DNA of 64,000 nt from Ketobacter sp. MCCC 1A13808 (GCF_009746715.1 NZ_VRKW01000002.1:186001-250000), one strand, 5' to 3'; shown: positions 26,578 to 37,063, counted from the stretch's first letter. Notes: generated by a model from the sequence alone, not told the origin. Translations and numbers: made by a program.

Positions 26578-27408
26578 ATGGTAACTGCAACTGCACATTC
26601 GATAACGAAACCCATCGGGGTTGAAGCGAACAGCAGCGATAATGTAATCGACTGCCATCTGGAAGAAATTCATTACGGCGACTTTCTTGCCGTGCGCAAC
26701 AGCCAGGTGCCCATCAAAAAAGGCGGCATCACCGGTTTTATCGGCCCGTCTGGATGCGGTAAAAGTACCGTGTTACGTAGCCTCAACCGCATGAATGATT
26801 TGATACCCAGCTTTCGGCTGAAAGGCACAGTCACTTATCATGGCAGTGACATTTACGCCAAAGGTGTCGATCCGGTTTTAGTTCGGCGCTACATCGGCAT
26901 GGTGTTCCAACAACCCAACCCTTTTTCCATGAGCATTTTTGACAACGTGGCATTCGGCTTACGCCTGAATCGCTATAAAGGCGATATCGCTGAGCGGGTT
27001 CAGCTCGCCCTGGAACGATCAGCACTCTGGACCGAAGTAAAGGATAAACTACAGAGCAGCGGACTGTCGTTATCCGGTGGCCAGCAACAGCGGCTCTGTA
27101 TTGCGCGGGCTATTGCAACAGAGCCCGATGTTTTGTTGATGGATGAACCCTGTTCCGCGCTCGACCCGATTGCAACCCGGCAAATTGAAGAATTAATGCT
27201 GGAACTCAAGAAAAACTATACCGTAGCCCTGGTCACCCACAACATGCAACAAGCAACTCGGGTTGCCGATTACACCGCTTTTTTTGGCGTCGACATTTCC
27301 CAATCGGGGCGCACCGGGCATCTGGTGGAAATGGGCTTGACCGAACAAATTTTTAACGATCCGAAGCAGGAATTGACCAAACAATATGTCGCCGGCGAAT
27401 TCAGCTAA
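26578..27408 (+). CDS. pstB: Phosphate ABC transporter ATP-binding protein
   Basis: 276 residues. Walker [11 protein letters not shown] loop VFQQPNPF, signature LSGGQQQR, Walker B VLLMDEP and switch histidine in [20 protein letters not shown] is a PstB-specific block. The N terminus has about 25 extra residues. It energises phosphate import by PstCA. Its last 23 bases overlap the next gene, which is not phoU, the gene usually found here. Confidence 0.96.
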   Translation: MVTATAHSITKPIGVEANSSDNVIDCHLEEIHYGDFLAVRNSQVPIKKGGITGFIGPSGCGKSTVLRSLNRMNDLIPSFRLKGTVTYHGSDIYAKGVDPVLVRRYIGMVFQQPNPFSMSIFDNVAFGLRLNRYKGDIAERVQLALERSALWTEVKDKLQSSGLSLSGGQQQRLCIARAIATEPDVLLMDEPCSALDPIATRQIEELMLELKKNYTVALVTHNMQQATRVADYTAFFGVDISQSGRTGHLVEMGLTEQIFNDPKQELTKQYVAGEFS

Positions 27409-28084
27409 AAAAAAGCTACACGCAACGCGCCTGGATCTGCAAGCGATAGAAAACTCGCTGATCGCTGTTCAGACCAATTTCGATGCGATCAATAAAACAC
27501 TGTGCGAGCCACGTACCCCGTTAACCGACGAAGTACTGGGCAACATGATGGCGGCCTATCGTTTTATTGACACAGCATTGGCAGAGGACCTGGCACTACT
27601 GGAATTAGGTCAATCCACCAGTCTGCTCGAACTCAACAGACTGGTTCTGTTCGGAGACAAACCCGAGAACCAACAACAACAATCCGATCAGATCAAAGCC
27701 ACCCAAGAACATTTCTATCAGCTCTCCGATTACGGCGGTGTGGGTGAACTGATCGAATGGCTCCGGCTGCATGATCATAAAAACATCTGGTGGACTGCGG
27801 CGGGACTGTATATTCACATCATCAGCCAGCCGCAGTTATTTATAGAAGGGAATCACCGCACCGGCGCGATACTCATGAGCTATTTACTCTGTAAAAACGG
27901 CAAACCGCCCTTTGTTTTATCCGTGGACAATGCTCGAGCCCATTTCGACCCTTCAAGCTTGGCAAAAGGCATGCACAAACACGGTGTTCGTTCATTGCTT
28001 ATGATACCAAAGCTAAAAAAGCGGTTGGCACGCAACCTAAAACAAAGTGCTGTGCCGGATTATTTATTGAGTAGCGCCGAGTAA
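27386..28084 (+). CDS. Degenerate Fic-fold protein coupled to pstB
   Basis: 232 residues. The segment at 148-160 ([13 protein letters not shown]) matches the Fic active-site loop HxFx(D/E)GNGRxxR. However, the catalytic histidine is replaced by Q150, the second glycine of GNG by histidine and the final arginine by alanine. AMP transfer by the normal mechanism is therefore unlikely; loss or change of function is inferred. The surrounding helices ([29 protein letters not shown]) fit a Fic core. It starts inside pstB, so it is translationally coupled and regulated with phosphate uptake. No phoU follows. It may be a signalling or scaffold partner of the transporter. Confidence 0.65.
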   Translation: MSPANSAKKKLHATRLDLQAIENSLIAVQTNFDAINKTLCEPRTPLTDEVLGNMMAAYRFIDTALAEDLALLELGQSTSLLELNRLVLFGDKPENQQQQSDQIKATQEHFYQLSDYGGVGELIEWLRLHDHKNIWWTAAGLYIHIISQPQLFIEGNHRTGAILMSYLLCKNGKPPFVLSVDNARAHFDPSSLAKGMHKHGVRSLLMIPKLKKRLARNLKQSAVPDYLLSSAE

Positions 28085-28097
28085 ATATCGATACCGG

Positions 28098-28127
28098 CTC
28101 AGCGCAGCATTTCATTACTGTGCTGAG
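28098..28127. terminator. Hairpin between the pst operon and the DUF3050 gene
   Basis: CTCAGCGCAG (28098-28107) can pair with CTGTGCTGAG (28118-28127) with one mismatch and a 10-base loop. It spans the DUF3050 stop codon. There is no clear U run on either strand, so function as a terminator is only possible. Confidence 0.3.
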
Positions 28128-28951
28128 GTGCTCTCCAAAGCAGCTATGTCTTGTAATATACCACTCCAAAGATTGATGCGAGCCTGGATTGCATTTTGAG
28201 CTGCGCAATTCGCCAGCCGAATTTTATCGGGCTCACCACGAGTGACTTGCTGCAACAGTTTCTGGGCAGCAGGCCCATGCTCATCGCCATCCAACTCAAT
28301 GTGCCTGTCCAAATACCATCTCAGTTTATTCACCGATAGGTCGGACACATCCCACCGATTGATTAATGCATTAAACATGTCCGGAATGGGGTCTTCTCTT
28401 CCATACAAAAAATAACTCGCTACTTCTACGATCGACCCTCCCATAGAAATATTCAGGGTCTCAGTAACGAACCGGGCGATATGCTCTGGCACGTTCGCTA
28501 GATTTAAGGCCTCCTCAACTTCTTTTCCATTTTTCAGAAGAAAAAGGAAATTATCAAAAACTGCAGTGGACGCCCCCACTTCTTTCATTGCATCAAGATA
28601 CATTTCCAAATGGCTTTGCGCTTGCCCTTCTTGGCTCAGGTCACTTTCTTCGTTCAGGATAATCTCATTAACAAATCTTGCGGAGCTTGCTTCCTCGGGT
28701 GGAAACCAGGGTAGCTGGGTGCAAGTCAATGCAATCTGCAGGCTTTTTGCCAAACTCATAAAATCCCATACGGCAAAAACGTGCGCTTCCATAAACACTT
28801 GCAACGCACGGACATTTACCACCGCGCCATATAAATCATGACTAAGTAACTTTTCCTTCAAGCACTCCAGATCCCCATCGGAAGCTGTAAAAATAATATC
28901 GCTTTCACAGCGGGGTTTGGAGAATAGATTGTTCCCTGTTATCGCGTTCAT
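28115..28951 (-). CDS. DUF3050 protein, haem-oxygenase-like fold
   Basis: 278 residues from the ATG at 28951; longer starts at 29017 or 29092 are possible and no ribosome site decides. Blocks matching DUF3050: LQVFMEAHVFAVWDFMSL, CTQLPWFPP, RFVNEIILNEESD, SHLEMYLDAM and the C-terminal WYLDRHIELDGDEHGP. The histidines and acidic residues in these helices sit where haem-oxygenase-like di-metal oxidases bind iron, so an oxygen-using enzyme is plausible, but no reaction is established. It stands alone, convergent with the pst operon. Confidence 0.75.
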   Translation of the reverse strand: MNAITGNNLFSKPRCESDIIFTASDGDLECLKEKLLSHDLYGAVVNVRALQVFMEAHVFAVWDFMSLAKSLQIALTCTQLPWFPPEEASSARFVNEIILNEESDLSQEGQAQSHLEMYLDAMKEVGASTAVFDNFLFLLKNGKEVEEALNLANVPEHIARFVTETLNISMGGSIVEVASYFLYGREDPIPDMFNALINRWDVSDLSVNKLRWYLDRHIELDGDEHGPAAQKLLQQVTRGEPDKIRLANCAAQNAIQARINLWSGILQDIAALESTSAQ

Positions 28952-29364
28952 ATGATGTCTTAAACCTGTTCTGGTTTGAATTAAATTAGCGGCAACTCGC
29001 TCATTAAAAAGTCGCATTACCGTTCCGATCGCAGAAAATAGTATATCGGCAGTAGCGCAGATTCCGAAGCACACTCTGCACGAATTAATCATGACTGCCC
29101 GTTACACCGAACCACCGTTTTCTACAAATCGTTTATTACTATAAATGCCGCGGGATTTTCGTTCCAGCATTAAATAAATAGTTTTTAACGGCGCTGTCGA
29201 AATAATTTACACACCACATGATTTTCAGCACCAAATGAGGAAACCGGACACAGCAGACCTTTAATATTGACGCACATCAATCCGCTCAATAATATAAATC
29301 GCCTTTGCTGGACGCCGCGTTACTTTTACCCTCAGCCATTGCCACGGGGTGTGGCGGAGATGGC
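28952..29364. other. Gene-free stretch upstream of the DUF3050 gene
   Basis: It probably contains the DUF3050 promoter, or its 5' coding part if a longer start is used. I see no further gene, repeat or RNA element. Confidence 0.4.
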
Positions 29365-29644
29365 CTACCCAATCACGTCGGCTCTATAACCTTGAATACA
29401 ATTCCGGATTCAAACCTCACATGACCTTGGCGCACGATCGACTGTATGTCACCGACGCTCACGGCCTGAATATATTAAGCTTGGCAGATCCGGCATATCC
29501 GACACTTGCCCCCCCCCTACTGCAAGGCAACCTATGGTCATAGGCCTGACGCCCCTAGCAGCCCCCCCAACAGCTTTGACACTGCAAGGCAACTATATCT
29601 ATATCGGTTCATATGGGGGCGTTCTGGATATCTACCGCCGCTAA
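29365..29644 (+). pseudogene. Decayed C-terminal fragment of a beta-propeller (LVIVD-like) protein
   Basis: Three pieces in different frames look like repeats of one secreted propeller. They are GSITLNTIPDSN; then LAHDRLYVTDAHGLNILSLADPAYPTL; then, after a stop, LTLQGNYIYIGSYGGVLDIYRR ending at TAA 29642-29644. The pattern hydrophobic-YV-x-D-x-x-GLxIL-x-L-x-DP is that of LVIVD or similar repeats. Frameshifts and stops separate the pieces and no upstream part is found, so it is a remnant. A strong terminator follows, as expected for a former gene end. Confidence 0.55.
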
Positions 29645-29675
29645 GCTTGCCGTCCTGATAACCTCTTGAGAAAAT

Positions 29676-29713
29676 AAAAAGCCCTGTCCGCCAAAGCGCG
29701 GTCAGGGCTTTTT
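29676..29713 (+). terminator. Rho-independent terminator
   Basis: AAAAAGCCCTG-T-CCGC pairs with GCGG-T-CAGGGCTTTTT around a short loop, followed by more T. It is the terminator of the decayed propeller gene and, being A-rich on the left arm, works on both strands. Confidence 0.85.
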
Positions 29714-29955
29714 ATTACGATCAATTCATACACAAAACATATGGGAAAAACGCCTATCAGATTAAACGATTTAGGGATAGGGTTTAGTGAAAACAAGCAA
29801 AAGTGACCGAAGATAATCTAAAAACGGGCCGGAGAAGAGCGTTTTTTTATCCCAAACACCAAAAAGAGTCGAATTTCATCAATTTTCATTCGAATAGATT
29901 GTCGATCTCCGGTATATTGCCCCCAATTTTCCTGCCCATAAATTAGAGACGCAAG

Positions 29956-32040
29956 ATGACTGATTTATCACATTACAGAAATATAGGTATCTTCGCTCAC
30001 GTTGATGCCGGTAAAACCACCACAACAGAGCGTATTTTGAAACTGACCGGTAAGATCCATAAGACCGGTGAGGTGCACGACGGTGCCGCAACCACTGACT
30101 TTATGGAGCAGGAACAGGAACGCGGTATCACCATCCAGTCAGCAGCGACCACCTGCTTTTGGAAAGATCACCGCTTTAATATTATCGACACCCCCGGACA
30201 CGTTGACTTCACTATCGAAGTATACCGATCGCTGAAAGTCCTTGACGGCGGCGTCGGCGTTTTCTGTGGTTCTGGTGGCGTAGAACCCCAATCCGAAACC
30301 AACTGGCGTTACGCCAACGAATCCGAAGTTGCCCGCATCATCTTCGTCAACAAGCTCGATCGCATGGGTGCAGACTTCCTCAAAGTGGTCAAGCAGGTTG
30401 AAGATGTGCTAGGCGCCCATCCGCTGGTTATGACCCTGCCAATTGGTCGTGAAGACGAGTTCTGCGGCGTTGTTGACGTTCTGACCCAGAAAGCCATTAT
30501 TTGGGATGACTCCGGCTTACCGGAAAACTTTGAAGTCAAAGACATTCCTGAAGACATGCTCGACCTGGTTGCCGAATACCGCGAGAAAATGGTTGAAACA
30601 GCCGTTGAGCAGGATGACGAGCTGATGGAAGCCTATCTGGATGGCAACGAGCCCTCCATAGAGGACATCAAGCGCTGCATTCGTAAGGGCACCATTAATC
30701 TGGACTTCTTCCCCACCTTCTGTGGTTCTGCATTCAAGAACAAAGGTATCCAACTGGTACTGGACGGGGTTGTGGATTACTTGCCTAGCCCGACCGAAGT
30801 GGTCCCTCAGCCGCTGACAGATGAAGAAGGCAACGAAACCGGTGAAGTCGCCACCGTTGACCCGAAAGAGCCACTCCGCGCCTTGGCATTCAAAATCATG
30901 GATGACCGCTTCGGAGCCCTCACCTTCGTGCGCATTTATTCCGGTAAGATCGAAAAAGGCGACACCATCCTGAATTCATTCACCGGCAAAACCGAGCGAG
31001 TCGGCCGCATGGTGGAAATGCACGCCAATGACCGCAACGAAATCAGTACGGCACAAGCCGGTGATATCATTGCCATCGTTGGTATGAAAAACGTGCAAAC
31101 CGGTCACACGCTGTGTGATCCCAAGCACCCCTGCACACTGGAAGCCATGGTATTCCCGGATCCCGTTATCTCCATCGCCGTTGCACCAAAAGACAAAGGC
31201 GGCTCCGAGAAAATGGGTATTGCCATCGGCAAGATGGTAGCGGAAGACCCTTCATTCCAGGTCGAGACCGATCAGGAAACCGGTGAAACCATCCTTAAAG
31301 GCATGGGCGAGCTGCACCTGGACGTTAAAGTGGACATCCTCAAACGTACCTACGGTGTTGAGCTTGTAGTAGGAAAGCCGCAGGTTGCCTACCGCGAAAC
31401 CATTACACAGGCGATCGAAGATACTTACACCCACAAGAAGCAATCCGGTGGTTCCGGCCAGTTCGGGCGTATCGATTACCGCATCAAACCAGGCGAGGCC
31501 AACACCGGCCTGACTTTCAGCTCGACTGTCGTGGGTGGTAGCGTTCCCAAGGAATTCTTCCCTGCCATCGAAAAAGGCTTCAAGGTCATGATGCTGGAAG
31601 GTCCATTGGCTGGCTTCCCCATGCTGGATGTTGAAATCGAGCTCTACGACGGTAGCTATCACGCCGTTGACTCCTCGGCTATTGCGTTCGAGCTGGCGGC
31701 CAAAGGCGCTTATCGTCAATCCATGCCGAAAGCAGGCCCGCAATTGCTTGAGCCCATCATGAAAGTGGATGTGTTCACTCCGGATGACAACGTGGGCGAC
31801 GTTATCGGTGACCTTAACCGCCGCCGCGGCATGATCAAAGATCAGAACGCCGGTACTATGGGTGTGCGTATAAAAGCAGACGTGCCCCTGGCGGAAATGT
31901 TCGGTTATATCGGACAGCTGCGCACCATGACTTCCGGTCGTGGCCAGTTCTCCATGGAGTTCTCGCACTACTCTGCGTGCCCGCAAAACGTATCTGAAGA
32001 AGTCATTGCGGCAACAAAAGAGAAAAAAGCAGCCAAATAA
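29956..32040 (+). CDS. fusA: Elongation factor G (second, stand-alone type)
   Basis: 694 residues. G1 AHVDAGKT (about 14-21), switch [12 protein letters not shown]3 DTPGH, G4 NKLD; domains II-V follow in order, with [16 protein letters not shown] in domain III and a lysine-rich end. It drives ribosome translocation or, for some paralogues, ribosome recycling or rescue. It is not in a str operon (no rpsL, rpsG or tuf nearby), and the [22 protein letters not shown] block resembles the second EF-G (FusA2) of pseudomonads, so it is probably a paralogue of the housekeeping factor. A terminator follows directly. Confidence 0.92.
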   Translation: MTDLSHYRNIGIFAHVDAGKTTTTERILKLTGKIHKTGEVHDGAATTDFMEQEQERGITIQSAATTCFWKDHRFNIIDTPGHVDFTIEVYRSLKVLDGGVGVFCGSGGVEPQSETNWRYANESEVARIIFVNKLDRMGADFLKVVKQVEDVLGAHPLVMTLPIGREDEFCGVVDVLTQKAIIWDDSGLPENFEVKDIPEDMLDLVAEYREKMVETAVEQDDELMEAYLDGNEPSIEDIKRCIRKGTINLDFFPTFCGSAFKNKGIQLVLDGVVDYLPSPTEVVPQPLTDEEGNETGEVATVDPKEPLRALAFKIMDDRFGALTFVRIYSGKIEKGDTILNSFTGKTERVGRMVEMHANDRNEISTAQAGDIIAIVGMKNVQTGHTLCDPKHPCTLEAMVFPDPVISIAVAPKDKGGSEKMGIAIGKMVAEDPSFQVETDQETGETILKGMGELHLDVKVDILKRTYGVELVVGKPQVAYRETITQAIEDTYTHKKQSGGSGQFGRIDYRIKPGEANTGLTFSSTVVGGSVPKEFFPAIEKGFKVMMLEGPLAGFPMLDVEIELYDGSYHAVDSSAIAFELAAKGAYRQSMPKAGPQLLEPIMKVDVFTPDDNVGDVIGDLNRRRGMIKDQNAGTMGVRIKADVPLAEMFGYIGQLRTMTSGRGQFSMEFSHYSACPQNVSEEVIAATKEKKAAK

Positions 32041-32058
32041 CGATCCTGAGCTGCTGAT

Positions 32059-32088
32059 AAAAAAGCCCTGCATTAGCGGGGCTTTTTT
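32059..32088 (+). terminator. Rho-independent terminator after EF-G
   Basis: AAAAAAGCCCTGC at 32059-32071, loop ATTA, GCGGGGC at 32076-32082 and a run of six T. The 13-pair stem has one G-T wobble. Placed 18 bases after the EF-G stop. Confidence 0.9.
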
Positions 32089-32196
32089 ATGTTTGGCGCT
32101 ATCCCATACTCAGGCTCAGTTCCTCCCCGTCCTGTCTTCAATCGTGCAAAAAGTCTATGATAGTGCTCCTTAAAAGCAGTGCGGGGTGATACAGCA

Positions 32197-32997
32197 ATGG
32201 GGAAATTCGGTTTTATCGGTTTGGGCAGCCAGGGCGCCCCAATGGCGCAGCGCATGATCGACGCCGGTCTGGACGTTGTACTCTGGGCACGGCGCCCTGA
32301 AACCCTGCAACCCTTCGCCGGCACCACAGCCACCTACGCAGACAGCATCGCCTCACTTGCCAAGCAGGTGACCTATTGTGCCATTTGCGTCGTGGATGAC
32401 CTTGGTGTGCAGCAGGTATGCGAACAACTTATTCCCGCTATGCCCGGTGGTGGCTATCTGGTCGTCCATTCCACAGTGCACCCGCAGTTGTGCCAAAAGT
32501 TGTCCCGACAAGCGCACGGGTATGGGCTTAGCCTGATTGATGCACCGGTCAGCGGCGGCGGACAGGGCGCCGCTGACGGAACCCTAACGGTCATGGTGGG
32601 TGGCAGTGAGGACGCCATAAAAAACGTCCGGCCTGTTTTTAACACCTTTGCCAGCCATATTGCCCACTTGGGCGACGTCGGCAGTGGACAGCGAGCCAAG
32701 CTGGTCAACAATAACTTAATGGCGGCAAATCTGGCACTGGCTCACCATGCATTAGCGCTGGCAGAAACGCTCGGCATTCAGCGCGAAGAATTTATAAAGC
32801 TGGTCAGCGTCAGCAGCGGGCGCAGCTTGGCTTTCGAGGTGTGCTCCAGAATAAACGATCCAACGGACTTTCGGCATGGAGCAGCCCTGTTGAAAAAAGA
32901 CCTGGGGCTACTGGCTGACTCCGTTCACAACAGCGATCATTTTCAAGCCATCCGAGACGTCGCCACCCCCTTCCTGGAAAGCGCGCTGGCAGAATAA
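32197..32997 (+). CDS. NAD(P)-dependent beta-hydroxyacid dehydrogenase
   Basis: 266 residues from the ATG at 32197 (GGGGTGAT before it). Rossmann motif GFIGLGSQGAPMAQRM with a following arginine (ARRPE), suggesting NADP preference. Substrate-binding block DAPVSGGGQGAADGTLTVMVGG; catalytic lysine region GQRAKLVNNNL. These define the 3-hydroxyisobutyrate/tartronate semialdehyde/glyoxylate reductase family. A valine-degradation or glyoxylate role cannot be told apart. It is on the same strand as tesB, 34 bases away. Confidence 0.88.
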   Translation: MGKFGFIGLGSQGAPMAQRMIDAGLDVVLWARRPETLQPFAGTTATYADSIASLAKQVTYCAICVVDDLGVQQVCEQLIPAMPGGGYLVVHSTVHPQLCQKLSRQAHGYGLSLIDAPVSGGGQGAADGTLTVMVGGSEDAIKNVRPVFNTFASHIAHLGDVGSGQRAKLVNNNLMAANLALAHHALALAETLGIQREEFIKLVSVSSGRSLAFEVCSRINDPTDFRHGAALLKKDLGLLADSVHNSDHFQAIRDVATPFLESALAE

Positions 32998-33031
32998 AGA
33001 ACCGTTGATAAACAGATTATAAGTCGTGACT

Positions 33032-33892
33032 ATGAATTTTGACCTTGAGCAATTATTACAACACCTGATCGTAAAACCCATCGGTGCAGGCCTTTACCGT
33101 GGACACAACCTGCCCGGAGAACGTAAAGCCGTTTTTGGCGGGCAGGTCGTGGCACAGGCGTTAAGTGCCGCTATTCAGACGGTTGAAAGCGATCGTCAAC
33201 CTCACTCTTTACACTGCCACTTTTTACGACCGGGAAACATGGCGGTGCCAATTGATTTCACCGTGGTTGTGATACGCGATGGCGGCAGCTTTTCGTTGCG
33301 ACAGGTAACGGCATTACAAAATGATAAAATTATTTTCCTGGCTACCATTTCATTTCAGAAACCCGAAAAGGGTCTGCGTCATCAGCAAACCGCACCCACC
33401 ATGACACCACGGGAAGAAATGATCAGTGAAATAGCATTCTGGAAACAGGTTCAACTGGAGCGCCCGGAGTTAACCTATCTGAGACCCGCTAATTTCACTG
33501 CGCTGGATATTCTCAGTCGTTTCCGTCCCGGCGTTAATGCGCCAGAAGCCCTGAAAGATCCACAGCAAAGTTTTTGGTTCCGGGCTAATGGCAATATCAG
33601 CGAGCAATCCCATCATTTCCTGATCGTCGCCTTCCAATCCGACTTATTGTTTCTGAACACAGCGTTTCACGCCCACCCACACACGTTAATCGATCCTCAA
33701 GTGCAAGCTGCCAGTCTTGATCATTGCTTATGGTTCTATTCAGAAATGGATGCCAGCGAATGGCTTTATTATGATATGCACAGCCCGGTAAGCGACGGTG
33801 GCCGCGGCCTAAACCACGGTTATTTCTATACCGAATCTGGCAGACTGGTTGCGGCTACTGCGCAGGAAGGATTGATGCGGGTAAAAAAATAA
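33032..33892 (+). CDS. tesB: Acyl-CoA thioesterase II
   Basis: 286 residues; a GTG at 33026 is an alternative start. Double hotdog fold: VFGGQVVAQALSAA and HSLHCHFLRPGN in the first half, with LDHCLWFYSEMDASEWLYYDMHSP and GGRGLNHGYFY in the second. It hydrolyses medium- and long-chain acyl-CoA to free acid and CoA in the cytoplasm. Typical length for TesB (286 in E. coli). It may run with the upstream dehydrogenase. Confidence 0.93.
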   Translation: MNFDLEQLLQHLIVKPIGAGLYRGHNLPGERKAVFGGQVVAQALSAAIQTVESDRQPHSLHCHFLRPGNMAVPIDFTVVVIRDGGSFSLRQVTALQNDKIIFLATISFQKPEKGLRHQQTAPTMTPREEMISEIAFWKQVQLERPELTYLRPANFTALDILSRFRPGVNAPEALKDPQQSFWFRANGNISEQSHHFLIVAFQSDLLFLNTAFHAHPHTLIDPQVQAASLDHCLWFYSEMDASEWLYYDMHSPVSDGGRGLNHGYFYTESGRLVAATAQEGLMRVKK

Positions 33893-33910
33893 AGGGAATA
33901 ACAAGAAGCA

Positions 33911-34174
33911 CTATCTAAGTGCTTCTTCCTCTTGTACCAAGGGACGGCTTTCCCGTGTCCCCCTCATCTTAAAGCCTTCCGGATCTTTATAACCATCACC
34001 GTGAACCAATATGACATGGTCGTCATGCACTTCCAGCAGCACGCCAACAAACGGCATTTCTGCAAGACTGCCGGTCACGCGATAGCTAACCATATCGCCG
34101 GGTTTAAAGGTTTTTTCATCAAAATTAAACTCGAAGGGGCAAAGCTCTTCCCCGGGCTTTATCATTTCTTTCAT
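33911..34174 (-). CDS. Hypothetical small protein with SH3/KOW-like pattern
   Basis: 87 residues, not recognised. The middle (FKPGDMVSYRVTGSLAEMPFVGVLLEV followed by HVILVHGDG; residues about 22-60) has the alternating strands of a small beta-barrel such as an SH3 or KOW fold. Convergent with tesB, 18 bases apart. A polar C terminus (RGTRESRPLVQEEEAL) follows. Function unknown. Confidence 0.55.
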   Translation of the reverse strand: MKEMIKPGEELCPFEFNFDEKTFKPGDMVSYRVTGSLAEMPFVGVLLEVHDDHVILVHGDGYKDPEGFKMRGTRESRPLVQEEEALR

Positions 34175-34322
34175 CTAAGTCGGTCTTTCAATGCAAGGTA
34201 CAACGCGGATGGGTAAGCATCAATATAGATAAGAATGGATATAAAATAAATGCAATTCTATCAATTTATGGTTTTTCAACATTTTGAACACGCTGTGCCC
34301 GCGCGACCAGCCATCAATCCAC

Positions 34323-34898
34323 TTAATTTTTTTCGGATTGAATAGTCTGCAAATACTGTTCAATCGCAAACACATGATCGTCTTTTTCATCCAGTTCCCG
34401 CAATGCATCTGCGAGCTGCAAAAGATAATCCGCGTTCTTACCACTGGGTCCTTCTGAATTGGCAATATGAACCGCGATTTCCTGTTCGGACGCTGGTCCC
34501 AGATAAGCGCTGTTCTCCGCTGATGCAATATACATAACGCCATTCACGCAGGAATCATCACGAAACAGAATCTCGGTCGCCAGCCTTAAGTAACCATTTT
34601 TTTCGCGATGATCCAGGTGGAGAAATTCTTCTGGGGTGATGAGATACGCCATGCCCTCGCAGACCCGTCCCGGATCTTCAATTAATGTCACCACCCGCCC
34701 CGGTTTCTCTGGGGTGCCCCGATGATCGTGCGAGCCTTGCCAAAAACGTCTGGACCAATTCATTATGCGCGCCGGTTGGCGCTGAAGATAAGGAAAGTCG
34801 GCTTTGTAAATCAATGAACCGTAACCAAATAGCCACAGGGTCTTCTGCTCAGAAAATTGCGTCATCATCTGATTCGTTTCGATCGTATTTGCCGGCAT
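34323..34898 (-). CDS. ChaC-type gamma-glutamylcyclotransferase
   Basis: 191 residues. The glycine loop LWLFGYGSLIYKADFP near residue 20 and the catalytic glutamate in DHREKNGYLR mark the ChaC family. Members cleave glutathione to 5-oxoproline and Cys-Gly in the cytoplasm. RRFWQGSHDHRGTPEKPGRV is another ChaC block. The gene begins 3 bases after the stop of the kinase-like gene, so the two are probably one transcript. Confidence 0.9.
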   Translation of the reverse strand: MPANTIETNQMMTQFSEQKTLWLFGYGSLIYKADFPYLQRQPARIMNWSRRFWQGSHDHRGTPEKPGRVVTLIEDPGRVCEGMAYLITPEEFLHLDHREKNGYLRLATEILFRDDSCVNGVMYIASAENSAYLGPASEQEIAVHIANSEGPSGKNADYLLQLADALRELDEKDDHVFAIEQYLQTIQSEKN

Positions 34899-34901
34899 GG
34901 T

Positions 34902-35918
34902 TTATTCTGTTTTATTCCCAAGTTGCTTTAACGCCTGTCGGGTCATGCGCTCACTGTAACCGTGCATTTTCCAATGGCCCGGACTCCAGCCTTTCAGGAA
35001 CCGGTGAAAGTCAGCCCAGGCAAACCGGTAGAGCGAGCGCCACGATTGCGCCACGGCATCAGCATCCACAAGTACCTTACGTTCGGACAACGCAATTTTG
35101 AGTTGCTCAAAATAGTAATCCAGCAGTGGCGTTTCGTAAATCTCACAAGCGGTTTCATCCAGACAACTACCAATAAAATACGCAACATCCTTTATACCGC
35201 AGCCTCCCCCCACATATTGGAAATCCACCGCCGAGACTCGCTGACCATTGCCTGAAAAGCAGAAATTAGCCAGCTTGGCATCACCATGAACAAAAGTTTG
35301 ATAAGGGCAATCCTGGAGCTTCTGATCAATTCCGGAAGCCGATGCTTTCAACGCCCCATCACTCAGTGCCTTTAATTCATCAGGCCGCGTTGCTAAATGC
35401 CAATAGGTGCCCACTTGCCATAGCGAATCAGGTGATCGCCCCATAAACGTTGCATGGAAATGAGCCAGCCAATTCAGACAGGTGCGGATCTCTTCTTGGG
35501 ACACCCGCTCTTTACACAAGGAAAACCCACTGGCACTCAGATCTTCCATGATTATCAGAAATTCAGTGTCGTTCGACTCCAACGCCAAGCAGCGAGGTAC
35601 GCGGCAGCGCTGATCACAAAGCTCGCTGTAATTTTGATACCACGCACTCTCCACTTCATATGATCTGATTTTGCGTTGATGCGATAGGCGCGTATTCCAG
35701 CCTCGCGGGTGCTGGCTACGATCAGGAAGTTTTACATGTTTAACAACGATCCGGTCGAAATCCGCTCCCACCAACCCACAGCGAAAAAGGGTTCCGTATC
35801 CGCTCCACAGGGATTGAATTTCTTCAATCCCGAATAGCGAATCAGCGCCGGTCGCTGCCAGTATTAACTGCTGCAAAGAATCATTCATGCGCTGATCATG
35901 CCGATATTTTAAATTCAT
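34902..35918 (-). CDS. EcKL/aminoglycoside-phosphotransferase-like kinase
   Basis: 338 residues (an internal ATG at 35888 gives 328). Kinase-like fold: IVVKHVKLP with a candidate ATP-binding lysine, LIIMEDLS, the catalytic loop [13 protein letters not shown] and the metal-binding [10 protein letters not shown]. The HGDxxxxN and DFQ patterns are those of the ecdysteroid-kinase-like/DUF1679 family rather than APH proper. The family phosphorylates small hydroxylated molecules; the substrate here is unknown. Followed at once by the ChaC gene. Confidence 0.82.
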   Translation of the reverse strand: MNLKYRHDQRMNDSLQQLILAATGADSLFGIEEIQSLWSGYGTLFRCGLVGADFDRIVVKHVKLPDRSQHPRGWNTRLSHQRKIRSYEVESAWYQNYSELCDQRCRVPRCLALESNDTEFLIIMEDLSASGFSLCKERVSQEEIRTCLNWLAHFHATFMGRSPDSLWQVGTYWHLATRPDELKALSDGALKASASGIDQKLQDCPYQTFVHGDAKLANFCFSGNGQRVSAVDFQYVGGGCGIKDVAYFIGSCLDETACEIYETPLLDYYFEQLKIALSERKVLVDADAVAQSWRSLYRFAWADFHRFLKGWSPGHWKMHGYSERMTRQALKQLGNKTE

Positions 35919-36059
35919 TAAAGGCGGATTCTAACGCATAGCGCCCAGACTGAACACAACCGGCCAGGTTTTCCCACCCGCAAAAAAAACCGCAAACTTG
36001 TCATCTAAGGCACGTTTGCCGAGACGATCAAAGCCTTTAGGTAAAAACGCGTAAACCCG

Positions 36060-36776
36060 CTAGCATCGTTCTTCCAGTGTATCGATCAACATACTCAAAA
36101 GTTTACGTGCCGGTACCTGGCTCCATTTTTGCGCATGCATAAAGCCCACCACCTTGGGGCCGGACTTATAATAGTACCTCACCATCCAACGACCGCCCAC
36201 AGAATGCCGCAAGTGCTCATCGCGAAACGCACGCACGATATCCAGCTTTGTTTCCAGCGACGAGTCACGGGCCAACATCATCATCGGACACAAATCGCTG
36301 ATCGGTGGTACATACATCGGTTGTATCATCGCGCAATCCAACAAACTCAGCCCACTTGCCGTCGCCCATTGCTGCAAGGTTTTGCTTTCGATCTGCTCGA
36401 TACGGGCGTGTTCAAAGTCGTCATTAATCTGTTCCGCCCATTTCGGGTCTGCGGTTTGCCGCACCAACTCCCCTACCGCGCAATGTACACCGCGGTGATC
36501 AATAAATCGCGGCGTACGCAAAGGTGTCGATGACTGATTATGGACTGGAAATTCACCCCGCCGCACGTAGTTACGCAGCACCGAAATCACCTGAATCCGG
36601 TTGCTGCGCTGACTGCTATTGAGGTGTTTGGGTATCGCTTGTGACAGATAATCACAAACAAAAAACAGGTGGTGTTGAATTCTACTGCGTTCGTCGATTT
36701 CGCGACCGATCAATCCCCGCCTCACGGCACTTAAATCTCCGATCACTGGGTTTATTGGATTCATTGTAGAAAACAT
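36060..36776 (-). CDS. Conserved hypothetical protein
   Basis: 238 residues, no domain I can name. Features: RGEFPVHNQSSTPLRTPRFIDHRGVHCAVGELVRQ (about 76-110, a conserved-looking block with His and Cys), HARIEQIESKTLQQWATASGLSLLDCAMIQP (about 127-157), and a methionine-rich PMMMLARD. No signal peptide and no membrane helix, so cytoplasmic. GGGAG 7 bases before the ATG supports this start. It stands alone. Confidence 0.6.
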   Translation of the reverse strand: MFSTMNPINPVIGDLSAVRRGLIGREIDERSRIQHHLFFVCDYLSQAIPKHLNSSQRSNRIQVISVLRNYVRRGEFPVHNQSSTPLRTPRFIDHRGVHCAVGELVRQTADPKWAEQINDDFEHARIEQIESKTLQQWATASGLSLLDCAMIQPMYVPPISDLCPMMMLARDSSLETKLDIVRAFRDEHLRHSVGGRWMVRYYYKSGPKVVGFMHAQKWSQVPARKLLSMLIDTLEERC

Positions 36777-37063
36777 AGGTAGCTCCCTCTATATAAGCGC
36801 CTTTTATTTTTGATAACAATATAAGCCGACATCCATGAAAACTTACTGGCCACACCACCTGATTATAAAAGAACCAATTCAGCGATAGGGAGGGAGGAAA
36901 CGGGCTTTTCAGTTCTTTTTTGTAATCCCCTGCCCGATTTACTATTTTTTATCTGCAACAAAGTCAGCTAGGGAAAGCGATGCCAAGCTACTGAAGAGCA
37001 AGATATTTCAATAGGTGGTATTCTGATGAGTACATTCTTAAGCGTCGCGGGTAGCGCCTGAAT

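Noticed and set aside
31252-32073. 273-residue minus-strand open frame
   Set aside because: Lies wholly across the EF-G gene in the opposite direction; composition looks like a shadow frame and no family was recognised.
36959-36990. TGCAAC near the metallopeptidase gene as a fourth ECF promoter
   Set aside because: No CGT lies 17 bases downstream of the AAC, so the motif is incomplete.
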